Below the pieces are notes generated by a model that made no database searches, was not told the origin of the DNA, and was given only the letters and a program-made list of their open reading frames with translations. Shown in pieces: positions 25,164 to 34,742 of a DNA stretch of 64,000 nt. Position 1 is the stretch's first letter. The number at the start of each line of letters is the position of its first letter. This stretch comes from Rhodosalinus sp041365695 (GTDB lineage: Bacteria > Pseudomonadota > Alphaproteobacteria > Rhodobacterales > Rhodobacteraceae). Where the stretch lies: positions 53,515 through 117,514 of the forward strand of contig NZ_JBGFSJ010000009.1 of the NCBI RefSeq assembly GCF_041365695.1, written 5' to 3'. A program made the position numbers and the translations under genes.

Positions 25164-25984
25164 TCAGCCGCGCAGTCGTATCAGGCGATCCAGCTCCAGG
25201 AAGGCCGACTTCGCATCGCCGAAGACAATATCGATATCGAGGAGTTCGTGAAGCCGTTCCGCGTCGACACTCCACGCCGGCGCAACGCCGATGATCGCAT
25301 GCGGCTTGACGATCCGCATCGCCACGACCAGGCGCACCAGCGCGTCGAGCCTGTGCTCGGTGCTGAGCGACAGTCCGATTATGTGCGGCTGGGTTCGCTC
25401 GACATGGACAACGAGTTCGTCGTGATCGGCGCCGATCTGAAGATCGATCTCCCAGCCCGCCTCCCGGAAGAGGTCGGCCGCGACGGTTATGCCGATGCCG
25501 TGATCCTCGCCCGGCACCGTGGCGAAGAGCGCGCAGCGATCACCGTCGAATGTCGGCCGTGCGGCGGCGCTCTCGGCCCTCAGGGCCCGCATCAGGGCGT
25601 AGAGATGCCCGGTGCCGTAGGTGACCTGAAGAAAGGACAGCCGATCCTCGTCCCAGCCTTCGCCAAGACAGCGCGCCGCGGCGGTGATGTATCCCAGGTA
25701 GACACCCTGGCGCGTCACACCTTCGGCACGACGCTCCTCTATGAAACGCAAGGCCGCGTCGGGATCAGGCTGGACCAGCGCGTCGCAGAACGCGGCGATG
25801 CTGTCGTCGCTGATGTCCGGGGCGTCGAAGGCGGGGCCCGTGCCGGCGGAGCGTGCAAGGCGTCGCACGATGTCGCCTGCCAGCGCCTCGACCGCATCCG
25901 GGGCGAAGGTATCGCGTTTCGTCGCGAAGAGAGATGCCGTGCGCGAGAAGATTTCCTCGTCGAAAGTGACCTCGGGCTTTCCCA
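25164..25984 (-). CDS. B12-binding domain protein, PpaA/AerR-like
   Basis: The 273-residue protein has an N-terminal part of about 75 residues, a four-helix cap (YLGYITAAARCLGEGWDEDRLSFLQVTYGTGHLYALMRAL) and a Rossmann-type B12-binding domain with EDHGIG at 160-165, IIGLSLSTE and GVAPAWS. The canonical cobalamin motif is DxHxxG; here Glu160 replaces Asp and the ligand His162 stays. In PpaA and AerR of purple bacteria, such stand-alone domains sense light through B12 or bind heme and act on a partner repressor. No DNA-binding domain is visible. GGGAGG lies 9 nt before the ATG. Confidence 0.82.
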
Positions 25985-26253
25985 TCGGCAACGCCTCCCA
26001 TGCGGAAAGGATACCTCGGCATACCGATGGATCAAGTGGGTTAAGATGACTCGGGGATGATTTTTTCGGGGTCCGGTCCCGGGCGGACGAGGCCCGTCGA
26101 CGAGGTCGCCGCATGGCTGCCCGCGCCCGGCGTCGTTGTAACGGACGAGTTGCGCGGCCCGCGCGATCCCGGTGCCGCAGTGCGTCGGGCTGCGGCGGAG
26201 GCCGCGAACATGTCCCGCCCCTCGGGAAGGATCGGGACGCCGGGCCGGCGCGC

Positions 26254-26329
26254 TGGTGGGTGATGAGAGACTCGAACTCCCGACATCCTCGGTGTAAACG
26301 AGGCGCTCTACCAGCTGAGCTAATCACCC
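26254..26329 (-). tRNA. tRNA-Val (anticodon TAC)
   Basis: The minus strand reads GGGTGATTAGCTCAGCTGGT at the 5' side, with anticodon arm CCTCG-TTTACAC-CGAGG (anticodon TAC, read in the loop), a GGGAGTTCGAGTCTCTC T-arm and ATCACCCA at the acceptor end. The 7-bp acceptor stem, D, anticodon and T arms all form. The 3' CCA is encoded (26256-26254). It is 73 nt without CCA. Confidence 0.97.
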
Positions 26330-26445
26330 ACGCCGCGCGCTCTTACCGCGCGTCCGATCGCCATGGCAAGACTCGCCGCGCCGGGCCGTGCCGAGACGGC
26401 GGGGACCACGCCGCGCGCACGGACCGCGAGGGCCCGAAGCGGCAG

Positions 26446-26473
26446 GCGCCGCCGGCTCTGCCTCAGGCGGCGC
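26446..26473 (-). terminator. Hairpin after the CoxL-like gene
   Basis: An 8-bp perfect stem (26466-26473 with 26446-26453, 12-nt loop) follows the stop codon immediately. It lacks a U-tract, so its role as a terminator is only likely. Confidence 0.4.
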
Positions 26474-28774
26474 TCATTCCGCCGCGTGGGCGTGGCGCAG
26501 CATGTCCCACATGCGATGCGGGGTGAAGGGCATGTCGGCCTGGCGCACACCGGCCTCCCACACCGCGTCCTGAACGGCGTTGGCCACGGCGGCGAGCGCG
26601 CCCACCGTGCCCGCCTCGCCGCATCCCTTCATGCCGAGCACGTTGTTCACCGAAGGCACCGGCTCGGAGGTGAAATCATACATGGGCAGATCGTCCGCGC
26701 GCGGCATCGCGTAGTCCATGAAGGTTGCCGTGAGAAGCTGGCCGTCCTCGTCGAAGACCGTCCGCTCGCAGAGGGCCTGCCCGATGCCCTGCGCCACGCC
26801 GCCATGGACCTGTCCCTCGGCCAGAAGCGGGTTGATGAGGTTGCCGAAATCGTCGACCACCGTGTAGCGCAGCACGCGGACGCGGCCGGTGTCGGGGTCG
26901 ATTTCCACCTCCGCAGCATGGGCGCCGTTAGGGAAGGAGCGGCCGGGCAGTTTGGTGCGCGCCTCGTGCGTCAAGAGGTCGGAGCGCCCGTCGGCGCGCG
27001 CCATTTCCGCCGCCTCCAGAAGGCTCGGCGTCCGGTTGGAGCCGGGCGCGCGGAACGTGTCGTCATCGAAGCGGATTTCCGCTTCCGGCACGTCCATCTT
27101 CCCGGCGAGGTAGGGCGTGAAGGCGGCGACCATCTTCTCGACAGCGCCCAGCGTCGCGGTGTTCTGCACGGTGACGGAGCGCGAGCCGCCCGTGCCGCCA
27201 CCCTGCGCGATGAGGTCGGAATCCCCCTGCACGACGCGGATGCGCTCTACCGGGATGCCGGTCTGGTCCGACAGGAATTGCGCGTAGACCGTCTCGTGCC
27301 CCTGCCCGTTCGACTGGGTGCCCACGAAGAGGCTGACGGTCCCGTCCTCCTCGAACGTCACCTTCGCGCCTTCCGAGGGATCGCCGAGGATGCTCTCGAT
27401 GTAGTAGCAGAGCCCGAGGCCGCGGAGCCTGCCGCGCGCCGCGCTCTCCTCGCGCCGTGCGGGGAACCCGGCCCGGTCGCACTCCCGTTCCACCCGGTCG
27501 AGCAGGCGGTGGAAATCGCCCACGTCGTAGGTCTCGCCCGAGGGCGTGGTGTAGGGGAATTTCTCCTTCGGGATGAAGTTGCGCCGGCGCAGTTCCCACG
27601 GGTCCACGCCCAGTTCGCGCGCGGCGCGATCCATCGCGCGTTCCAGCACATAGATCGCTTCGGGCCGGCCGGCGCCGCGATAGGCGTCCACCTGCGTGGT
27701 GTTGGTATAGATGCCTTCGACGTGCAGCCACGCCGCGGGAATGTCGTAGACGCCCGTCAGAACCTTGGAGAAGAGCGTGCTCTGGATGATCTGGCCGAAA
27801 TTGGAGTTGTAGGCGCCGAGATTGCTCAGCGTGTGGACGCGGTAGGCGGTGATCCGCAGATCCGCGTCGAAGGCGAGCTCGGCGGTGGTGACGAGGTCGC
27901 GCCCGGCATGGTCGGACAGCATCGATTCCGTGCGCTCGGCCATCCAGTGCACGGGGCGTCCCGTCACCCGCGCGGCATGGGCCAGAACGGGATATTCCGG
28001 GTAGGGCGCCCCCTTCATGCCGAAGCCGCCGCCCACGTCGGGGTTGGTCACACGCACGGCGTCCTCGGGCAGGCGGAGCGCCTGGACGAGCGCCGCCTTC
28101 TGGCTCCAGACCCCCTGCCCGTTGATGGCGACGTGCACGCGCCCGTCCACCCATTCGGCATAGGCGCCGCGCGGCTCGAGGGAGTTCACGATGACGCGGT
28201 TGTCGCCGACCTCGAGGCGCACGACATGGGCCGCCGTCTCGAAGGCCGCCTCGGTGGCCGCCGCGTCGCCCAGCACCCAGTCGAAGGCGCGGTTGTCCGG
28301 CGCGTTTTCGTGAAGCGGCTCGCCCCCCGGCGCGAGATCGAGCTTGGCGGGCAGCTCCTCGATCTCCAGCTCGACGAGCTCCGCCGCGTCGCGCGCCTGC
28401 TGGCGCGTCTCGGCCACGATCATCGCCACGGGCTCGCCCACGAATCGCACGCGGTCGCGGGCGAGCAGAAGCCGCTCGGTGGCCGCGCCCTTCGTGCCGT
28501 CGCGGTTCGGCACGCGCACGGCCTGCATCCGCAGGTCGAGACCGGCCGCCTCGAGGTCGGCGGCCGTGAGTACGGCATGCACGCCCTCCGCTTCGCGCGC
28601 CGCGCTCACGTCGAGCGTTTCGATCCAGCCATGCGCCATGGGCGCGCGCAGGACATGGGCCACGAGCGCGCCCTCGGGCACGATGTCGTCGACATACCGG
28701 CCCTCGCCGGTGAGAAAGCGCTGATCCTCGATCCGCGTGACCGGCTGGCTCCGCCCGAACTTTTCCATGCTCAT
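26474..28774 (-). CDS. Molybdenum hydroxylase large subunit, CoxL-like (form II type)
   Basis: The 766-residue protein belongs to the xanthine dehydrogenase/CO dehydrogenase large-subunit family: an N-terminal 'hammerhead' domain (RFLTGEGRYVDDI, about 12-120), then the molybdopterin-cytosine-dinucleotide binding part (GGGFGMKG, GTQSNGQGHETVYAQ, GGGTGGSRS, MKGCGEAGTVGALAAV with the conserved glutamate). The active-site loop is AYRGAGRPE. Form I CO dehydrogenases carry AYxCSFR, so this is the form II type with unproven substrate. No small (2Fe-2S) or medium (FAD) subunit gene is next to it. An ATG at 28768 is an alternative start. Confidence 0.9.
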   Translation of the reverse strand: MSMEKFGRSQPVTRIEDQRFLTGEGRYVDDIVPEGALVAHVLRAPMAHGWIETLDVSAAREAEGVHAVLTAADLEAAGLDLRMQAVRVPNRDGTKGAATERLLLARDRVRFVGEPVAMIVAETRQQARDAAELVELEIEELPAKLDLAPGGEPLHENAPDNRAFDWVLGDAAATEAAFETAAHVVRLEVGDNRVIVNSLEPRGAYAEWVDGRVHVAINGQGVWSQKAALVQALRLPEDAVRVTNPDVGGGFGMKGAPYPEYPVLAHAARVTGRPVHWMAERTESMLSDHAGRDLVTTAELAFDADLRITAYRVHTLSNLGAYNSNFGQIIQSTLFSKVLTGVYDIPAAWLHVEGIYTNTTQVDAYRGAGRPEAIYVLERAMDRAARELGVDPWELRRRNFIPKEKFPYTTPSGETYDVGDFHRLLDRVERECDRAGFPARREESAARGRLRGLGLCYYIESILGDPSEGAKVTFEEDGTVSLFVGTQSNGQGHETVYAQFLSDQTGIPVERIRVVQGDSDLIAQGGGTGGSRSVTVQNTATLGAVEKMVAAFTPYLAGKMDVPEAEIRFDDDTFRAPGSNRTPSLLEAAEMARADGRSDLLTHEARTKLPGRSFPNGAHAAEVEIDPDTGRVRVLRYTVVDDFGNLINPLLAEGQVHGGVAQGIGQALCERTVFDEDGQLLTATFMDYAMPRADDLPMYDFTSEPVPSVNNVLGMKGCGEAGTVGALAAVANAVQDAVWEAGVRQADMPFTPHRMWDMLRHAHAAE

Positions 28775-28827
28775 CCCTTGTCCGCCGCTGCGTCTCCCGC
28801 GGAACCTACGCCGCGGCGTGGCGGTGT

Positions 28828-29970
28828 CTACCCCTGGCGGGCGGGTGCGGCCACGGTGACCCGGTCGAGCGCGCCATAGCCGTTGAACCGCGTCGAAAGC
28901 GCCGCGGAATAGGCGCCCATGGCCGGCAGCACCAGCCAGTCGCCCTCGGCCACGTCGCCCGGCAGCGGCAGCGGCTCGGGCAGCCGGTCGAGGCTGTCGC
29001 AGGTGGGGCCGAACACCACGCGCGGCACCGGCGCGCCGGTGCGCGGCCGCGCGGCGGCGTCGAGGAGCCGGAAGCGCCCCGGCGCGGCGATGTCGCGCAG
29101 CTCGGCGAGCGCACCGTAGATCCCGTCGCCGAGAAACAGCGCCCCGTCCGGCCGGACCGCCTTCACTGGCAGCGCGAGGGTGAACGCCTCGGCGGCCACG
29201 GCGCGACCCGGCTCGCAGACGAGCGCCGGGACATCCGCGCCGAAGGCCGCGCGGGCCGCGGCGCCGATCCGGGCGAAGATCGCCTCCAGGTCGGGCGCCG
29301 CGGCGTCCCTGTGCGCGGCGAATCCCCCGCCGACGTTCAGACGATGCAGCGTGACGCCGGCGCGGCGCGCCACCTCCGCCGCGGAGAAGATATAGGCCGC
29401 CCAGGCCTCGGGATCGGCGCATTGCGTGCCCGGATGGAAGGTGAGCGACGGCGTGAGCCCGCGCCGCGCCACCTCGGCCAGAAGCGCGGCCGCCACCTCC
29501 GGATCGGCGCCGAACTTCGCGCCGAAATCATAGGCCGCCCCGGCGACCGGCAGGCGAAGCCGCACCGCGACCTCCGCACCGTCCGGCAGCGGCATGAGCT
29601 TGTCGAGTTCCGCGGCGCAGTCCACAGACCAGGAGACGACGCCATGCGTCTTGCCCGCCGCCACCTCCTCGGGGGCGCGCACGGGGTTGTGGTAGTGTAG
29701 CACCGCGCCCGGAAAGGCCGCGCGCACCTGCGCCATCTCGGCGGGCGAGGCCACGTCGAACGCCGCGATCCCGGCAGCCACGAGGTTTTCCAGCACCTCC
29801 GGGCCATCGTTCGCCTTCACCGCGTAGGTGACGAGCCCCGGAAAGCCGTCGAGGAAACGCCGGGCCGTCCGCTGCAACGTGTCGGGGCAGAAATAGAGCA
29901 CCGGACCCCGCGGATGCGCCCGCGACAGGTGCGTTTCGGGGGAAGGCCAGAGCGTCGCGCCGGATTGCAT
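28828..29970 (-). CDS. PLP-dependent group IV decarboxylase, ornithine decarboxylase-like
   Basis: The 380-residue alanine-racemase-fold enzyme has the PLP lysine Lys52 in YAVKAN, HNPVR, GGGF at the phosphate site, CEPGRA, the substrate cysteine motif GPTCDSLD and the C-terminal MGAYSAALSTRFNGYG. The CDSxD motif points to ornithine (or lysine) decarboxylation and polyamine synthesis rather than diaminopimelate. The gene is divergent from an AsnC/Lrp-family regulator 115 bp away, which probably controls it. Confidence 0.88.
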   Translation of the reverse strand: MQSGATLWPSPETHLSRAHPRGPVLYFCPDTLQRTARRFLDGFPGLVTYAVKANDGPEVLENLVAAGIAAFDVASPAEMAQVRAAFPGAVLHYHNPVRAPEEVAAGKTHGVVSWSVDCAAELDKLMPLPDGAEVAVRLRLPVAGAAYDFGAKFGADPEVAAALLAEVARRGLTPSLTFHPGTQCADPEAWAAYIFSAAEVARRAGVTLHRLNVGGGFAAHRDAAAPDLEAIFARIGAAARAAFGADVPALVCEPGRAVAAEAFTLALPVKAVRPDGALFLGDGIYGALAELRDIAAPGRFRLLDAAARPRTGAPVPRVVFGPTCDSLDRLPEPLPLPGDVAEGDWLVLPAMGAYSAALSTRFNGYGALDRVTVAAPARQG

Positions 29971-30059
29971 GGGAACCTCACTGCTCGCGTTTTACGGAAT
30001 CTTCGGGCGACGCGCCGTCGGTTTGGAGTGTCTTTTTCGCCGAATCCGTTCATTATGAC

Positions 30060-30072
30060 GTCGAAACGACGA
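30060..30072. promoter_or_regulatory. Inverted repeat in the decarboxylase-asnC intergenic region
   Basis: CGTCG-AAA-CGACG lies 13 nt before the regulator's ATG and 90 nt before the divergent decarboxylase. It may be an operator of the AsnC/Lrp-type regulator; this is position and symmetry only. Confidence 0.35.
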
Positions 30073-30085
30073 AATTTGCCGACAG

Positions 30086-30514
30086 ATGGACGAAACTGAC
30101 CGCGCCCTCCTTTCGCTTCTGGCCGAGAACGCCCGCCTGCCCACGGCGACGCTCGCCCGCAGGCTCGGCCTCGCCCGGACCACGGTGCAGGCGCGGCTGG
30201 AGCGGCTGGAGCGCAGCGGCGCCATCGCGGGCTACACGCTGCGCGCGGGCCCCGCGCTTCGGCCGCCGCTGCGCGCCACGGTGCTCGTGTCGATCGAACC
30301 GCGCTCGGGGCCCGCCGTTCTCGCCCGGCTCAAGTCGCTGCCGGGGGTGGAGGCGGTGCACACCACCTCGGGGCGGGTGGATCTCATCGTGCAGCTTTCG
30401 GCCGACAGCACCGAGGCGCTCGACGACACGCTCGACCGGATCGGCGAGACCCGCGGCGTGAAGGGTTCGGAAAGCCTGATCCACCTCGCCACGAAGCTCG
30501 ACCGGACGCGCTGA
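30086..30514 (+). CDS. AsnC/Lrp-family transcriptional regulator
   Basis: The 142-residue protein starts with the family's MDETDRALLSLLAENARLPTATLARRLGLARTTVQARLERLERSGAI helix-turn-helix and continues with the RAM ligand domain (TVLVSIEP, LPGVEAVHTTSGRVDLIVQLS). Such proteins form octamers and respond to amino acids. It is divergent from the ornithine decarboxylase-like gene, its likely target. GC-rich dyad symmetry at 30518-30540 followed by a short TTTT (30548-30551) may end this transcript before valS. Confidence 0.93.
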   Translation: MDETDRALLSLLAENARLPTATLARRLGLARTTVQARLERLERSGAIAGYTLRAGPALRPPLRATVLVSIEPRSGPAVLARLKSLPGVEAVHTTSGRVDLIVQLSADSTEALDDTLDRIGETRGVKGSESLIHLATKLDRTR

Positions 30515-30600
30515 GAGGCGCCGGCCCGCGGCGGGCGCCGGGCGGCTTTTCCTCGGCCCGGCGCTCGGGTAAGGAGCGGGCCGACGCCGCTCAAGACGGG

Positions 30601-33513
30601 ATGCACGCGATGCCGCTTTCGAAGACCTTCGACGCCCAAGAGGCCGAGCGCCGGATCTACGCCGCTTGGGAAGAGGCCGGCGCCTTCGCCGCCGGCGCCA
30701 ACGCCTCGCGCGAGGAAAGCTTCTGCATCATGATCCCGCCGCCCAACGTGACGGGCTCGCTGCACATGGGCCACGCCTTCAACAACACGCTGCAGGACGT
30801 GCTGGTGCGCTGGCACCGGATGCGCGGTTTCGACACGCTCTGGCAGCCCGGCCAGGACCATGCCGGGATCGCGACCCAGATGGTGGTGGAGCGCGAACTC
30901 GCCCGGGACGGCAAGCGCCGCACCGATTTCAGCCGCGAGGATTTCATCGATCTCGTCTGGAAGCAGAAGGAACGCTCCGGCGGTACGATCATCGGCCAGC
31001 TCAAGCGCCTCGGCGCCTCCTGCGATTGGTCACGCAACGCCTTCACCATGGCCGGCGCGCCCGGCGACACGCGGGTGGGCCACGAGAACAGCCCCGACTT
31101 CCACAACGCGGTGATGCGCGTCTTCGTGGACATGTACCGCAAGGGCTTCATCTACCGCGGCAAGCGGCTGGTGAACTGGGATCCGCATTTCGAAACCGCG
31201 ATCTCGGATCTGGAGGTCGAGCAGGTCGAGACCGACGGCCACATGTGGCGCCTGCGCTATCCGCTAGCCGACGGCGAGACCTACGAGCACCCGGTCGAGT
31301 TCGACGAGGACGGCAACGTCACCGCCACCGAGACGCGGGACTACCTGACCGTCGCCACCACGCGCCCCGAAACGATGCTGGGCGACACCGGCATCGCCGT
31401 CCATCCCGACGACCGGCGCTACGCCCATCTCGTGGGCAAGGAGGCGATCCTGCCGCTGGTGGGCCGGCGGCTGCGGATCGTCGCGGACGACTACGCCGAT
31501 CCCGAGAAGGGCACCGGCGCGGTGAAGATGACGCCCGCGCATGATTTCAACGACTGGGCGGTGGGCCAGCGGACCGGCCTTCGGGCGATCAACGTGATGA
31601 CGCCGCGCGCGGGCATGTGGCTGCGCGACAACCCGGACTTCGCCGAGGGCTGCGACGCGGACGGGCTCGCGCGCGTGATCGAGGCGCTCGACGGGCTCGA
31701 CCGCTACGAGGCGCGCGACTGGATCGTGCGCACCGCCGAGGAGGAGGGCTGGCTCGACGGCATCGACGCCGACCGGCACATGGTGCCCCACGGCGACCGC
31801 TCCAAGGTGGCGATCGAGCCCTACCTCACCGACCAGTGGTTCGTGGACGCCGAAAAGATCGTGGGCCCCGCGATCGACGCGGTGCGCGACGGGCGCACCA
31901 CGATCCTGCCCGAGGCCGACCGCAAGGTCTATTTCCACTGGTTGGAGAACATCGAGCCCTGGTGCATCTCGCGCCAGCTCTGGTGGGGCCACCAGATCCC
32001 GGTCTGGTACGGGCCGGACCGCGACGACCCGGCCGGCGGCCCGCGCGAATTCTGCGCCGCCACCGAGGCCGAGGCGTTCGACCTCGCGCGGGAATATTAC
32101 GGGCCCGGGCCCGAGATCCGCTTCGGCGGCCAGGGCGCGGAATGGGGCGGCCTGCGCGAGGCCGCGGGCGACGGCGTGGCGCGCTTCGCCGAGGTCACGC
32201 TGGCGCGCGAGACCGACGTGCTCGACACCTGGTTCTCCTCGGGGCTCTGGCCCATCGGCACGCTGGGCTGGCCCGAGGACACGCCGGAGCTTCGCCGCTA
32301 TTTCCCGACAGACGTGCTCATCACTGGCTTCGACATCATCTTCTTCTGGGTCGCCCGGATGATGATGATGCAATACGCCGTGGTGGGGGAACGCCCCTTC
32401 GACACCGTCTACGTCCACGCCCTCGTCCGTGACGAGAAGGGCAAGAAGATGTCGAAGTCGCTCGGCAACGTGCTCGACCCGCTGGAGCTCATCGAGGAGT
32501 ACGGCGCCGACGCGGTGCGCTTCACGCTCACCGCCATGGCGGCGATGGGCCGGGACCTGCGCCTCTCGAAGGAGCGGATCGCGGGCTACCGGAACTTCGG
32601 CACCAAGCTCTGGAACGCCGCGCGCTTCGCCGAGATGAACGGCGCGGTGGGCGGCGGCGCCGACGTCCCCGCGGCCACCGCCGCCGTCAACCGCTGGATC
32701 CTCGGAGAGACCGGCCGCGTGCGCGAGAAGGTGGACGCCGCGCTCGACGCCTTCCGCTTCAACGAGGCGGCGGACGCGCTCTACGGCTTCGTCTGGGGCA
32801 AGGTCTGCGACTGGTACGTGGAATTCTCCAAGCCGCTCCTGCAGGGCGAGGACGAGGAGCTTCGGGCCGAGACGCAGGCGGTGATGGCCTGGGTGATCGA
32901 CCAGTGCCTCATCCTTCTGCATCCGATCATGCCCTTCCTCACCGAGGAGCTCTGGGGCACGCTGGCCGAGCGGTCGAAGATGCTCGTTCACGCCGACTGG
33001 CCCGGCTACACCGCCGCGGAGCTTGCGGACGAGGCCGCCGACCGGGAGATGGGCTGGGTCGTCTCCGTCATCGAGGAGGTGCGCAGCGCGCGGGCGCAGA
33101 TGCACGTCCCCGCGGGGCTCTACGTGCCGATGCTCGCCACCGAGATCGGCGAGACCGGCCGCGCCGCCTGGGGCCGGAACGAGGCGCTGATCAAGCGGCT
33201 CGCCCGGATCGAGAGCCTCGAGGAGGTCGACGGCTTCCCGAAGGGCACGGTCACCGTGGCCGTGGAGGGCGCGAGCCTCGGCCTGCCGCTCGCCGGCGTC
33301 ATCGACGTCGCCGAGGAGAAGGCGCGGCTCGAGAAGACGCTCGGCAAGCTCGAGAAGGAGATGGGCGGGCTTTCGGGGCGGCTTTCCAACCCGAAATTCG
33401 TCGAAAGCGCCCCCGAGGAGGTGGTGGACGAAACCCGCGCGACCCTCGCCCTGAAAGAGGACGAGGCGCAGCGCCTGCGCGCGGCGCTCGAACGTCTGGC
33501 CGAGATCGGCTGA
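30601..33513 (+). CDS. valS: Valyl-tRNA synthetase
   Basis: ValRS charges tRNA-Val. The 970-residue class I enzyme has the HIGH-type motif PPPNVTGSLHMGHAF (about 47-61), the editing domain with TVATTRPETMLGDTGIAVHP, DTWFSSGLWP, the KMSKS loop GKKMSKSLGN, an anticodon-binding helical domain and a C-terminal coiled coil (DVAEEKARLEKTLGKLEKEM). The length is normal for bacteria. Start is uncertain between ATG 30601 and ATG 30610 (MPLSKTF). It is convergent with the sulfotransferase gene, with only 4 nt between the stops. Confidence 0.97.
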   Translation: MHAMPLSKTFDAQEAERRIYAAWEEAGAFAAGANASREESFCIMIPPPNVTGSLHMGHAFNNTLQDVLVRWHRMRGFDTLWQPGQDHAGIATQMVVERELARDGKRRTDFSREDFIDLVWKQKERSGGTIIGQLKRLGASCDWSRNAFTMAGAPGDTRVGHENSPDFHNAVMRVFVDMYRKGFIYRGKRLVNWDPHFETAISDLEVEQVETDGHMWRLRYPLADGETYEHPVEFDEDGNVTATETRDYLTVATTRPETMLGDTGIAVHPDDRRYAHLVGKEAILPLVGRRLRIVADDYADPEKGTGAVKMTPAHDFNDWAVGQRTGLRAINVMTPRAGMWLRDNPDFAEGCDADGLARVIEALDGLDRYEARDWIVRTAEEEGWLDGIDADRHMVPHGDRSKVAIEPYLTDQWFVDAEKIVGPAIDAVRDGRTTILPEADRKVYFHWLENIEPWCISRQLWWGHQIPVWYGPDRDDPAGGPREFCAATEAEAFDLAREYYGPGPEIRFGGQGAEWGGLREAAGDGVARFAEVTLARETDVLDTWFSSGLWPIGTLGWPEDTPELRRYFPTDVLITGFDIIFFWVARMMMMQYAVVGERPFDTVYVHALVRDEKGKKMSKSLGNVLDPLELIEEYGADAVRFTLTAMAAMGRDLRLSKERIAGYRNFGTKLWNAARFAEMNGAVGGGADVPAATAAVNRWILGETGRVREKVDAALDAFRFNEAADALYGFVWGKVCDWYVEFSKPLLQGEDEELRAETQAVMAWVIDQCLILLHPIMPFLTEELWGTLAERSKMLVHADWPGYTAAELADEAADREMGWVVSVIEEVRSARAQMHVPAGLYVPMLATEIGETGRAAWGRNEALIKRLARIESLEEVDGFPKGTVTVAVEGASLGLPLAGVIDVAEEKARLEKTLGKLEKEMGGLSGRLSNPKFVESAPEEVVDETRATLALKEDEAQRLRAALERLAEIG

Positions 33514-33517
33514 CGGA

Positions 33518-34300
33518 TCAGGCCGCGCCCGGAAGATCCGGGGCGTAGCCCAGGGCATCGAAATCCGCCGCAAAGAGCCGCGCCACGATCCGGCGCGTCT
33601 CGTCGTCGTAGTGGCGGGCGATGAGCTTCGACGCCCCGGTCGGGCGCGGCCCCACCCGCGCCGGGAACTCCGGCGCCACGCCGAAGATCCGCCCCATGAT
33701 TTCCTCGGCGGCCTCGCCCAGCCTTTCCTGCCGGTAGATCCGGTCGAACCAGCCCGGCACCTCGCAAAGCAGCTCCGTCTGCGGCACCCAGTGCACGTCG
33801 TCCCGCAGCCCGACCGCGTCCAGATAGCGACAGAACTCGCCGAAGCTCGGTTCTTCCCGCTGAACCGGGGCGCCGCGCCATTTCTCGAAGGTGCGCGCCT
33901 GCTGTTTTCCCGCGGCGATCTTGTCCAGATACGCCGAAAGCGTGCGCGAATAGGGGTTCCGCACGATCGCGAACTTGAAGATCTCGTGCTCGACACGGGC
34001 GGCCTCGCCCGATGACAGTCGCCGCGGCGTCGGGAAATAGCTCTTCGGCCGTTCGGGCGCAGGCTCGCCCGCGGCGTCTGCCGAGGCCCTGGCGAGCATC
34101 CAGGTCATGAGCGAGTTCGCGGTCTTGGGGATCCGGTTGTAAAGAAACCCGTCCCGCAGCGAAACGGCGACCCGACTCTCGACCTCCGAAGGCAGAAGCG
34201 GTCCGCGATAGGTGTGCTGCCGGAAGAACGGGTAGAGACGCTGCGCTTGTCCCTGGAACGCCCTCGTCAGACGTATCTTCGCGCTCCGGCGCTCCAGCAT
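33518..34300 (-). CDS. Sulfotransferase family 2-type protein
   Basis: The 260-residue protein carries the two PAPS-binding elements of the Sulfotransfer_2 family: a 5'-phosphosulfate loop (LYNRIPKTANSLMTWML, with IPKT) near residue 53 and the 3'-phosphate element FAIVRNPYSRTLSAYLDK near residue 110. Members transfer sulfate from PAPS to carbohydrates. A frame extends upstream to 35164 but overlaps the riboswitch and exbB on the other strand and is not protein-like. The ATG at 34300 has GGGAAG 8 nt upstream. The acceptor is unknown; manC, about 6 kb away, suggests surface polysaccharide. Confidence 0.85.
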   Translation of the reverse strand: MLERRSAKIRLTRAFQGQAQRLYPFFRQHTYRGPLLPSEVESRVAVSLRDGFLYNRIPKTANSLMTWMLARASADAAGEPAPERPKSYFPTPRRLSSGEAARVEHEIFKFAIVRNPYSRTLSAYLDKIAAGKQQARTFEKWRGAPVQREEPSFGEFCRYLDAVGLRDDVHWVPQTELLCEVPGWFDRIYRQERLGEAAEEIMGRIFGVAPEFPARVGPRPTGASKLIARHYDDETRRIVARLFAADFDALGYAPDLPGAA

Positions 34301-34407
34301 AGGCGGATCTTCCCCACTCCCGGCACGGGTACAGCCCCGCAGGGCGGCGTGCAACTGCGTGGCACGCACGAGGTTCTGCTTTTCCGAAAGCGCGATTCGG
34401 CGTAAGG

Positions 34408-34596
34408 GTCGGGGTGCTCCGGTCCGGGCGTTCGCGCGCCCGGTGAAAATGGGAACGCGGTGCGGCCTGAGGGCCAAACCCGCGACTGCCCCCGCAACTG
34501 TAAGCGGCGAGCGGAGCCGGAAGATGCCACTGCGGGCGCGGCCCGCGGGAAGGCCCGGCCGAGCAGCGACCCGCGAGTCAGGAGACCTGCCGGAGC
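34408..34596 (+). promoter_or_regulatory. Cobalamin riboswitch
   Basis: The region shows the conserved blocks in order: GGGGTGCTCCGG, CCGGTGAAAATGGGAACGCG, GACTGCCCCCGCAACTGTAA, GCCACTGCG, CGGGAAGGC and the B12 box AGTCAGGAGACCTGCC (34576-34591). This is the standard adenosylcobalamin riboswitch layout. A further dyad, GTCCGGG/CCCGGAC at 34666-34692, lies between it and exbB and may be part of the expression platform. It should lower Ton-system expression when B12 is abundant. Confidence 0.95.
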
Positions 34597-34742
34597 GATC
34601 ACCCTGTCCGGGCGCGGGGCGCGCCGGGGCGACGGAGCCTTCCGGCGTGGTGAACCCGATCACCGGTCCGGGCAGGCCGCCCCTTCCCGGACAAGACACG
34701 AAGCGCAGACCGGGCCCGGCCCGGCGGCGGGAGGAGAGGCGC

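Noticed and set aside
30515..30600. Possible T-box or leader control of valS
   Set aside because: The gap is too short for a T-box, no specifier loop or NGGUGGNA bulge is seen, and T-boxes are not expected in alphaproteobacteria.
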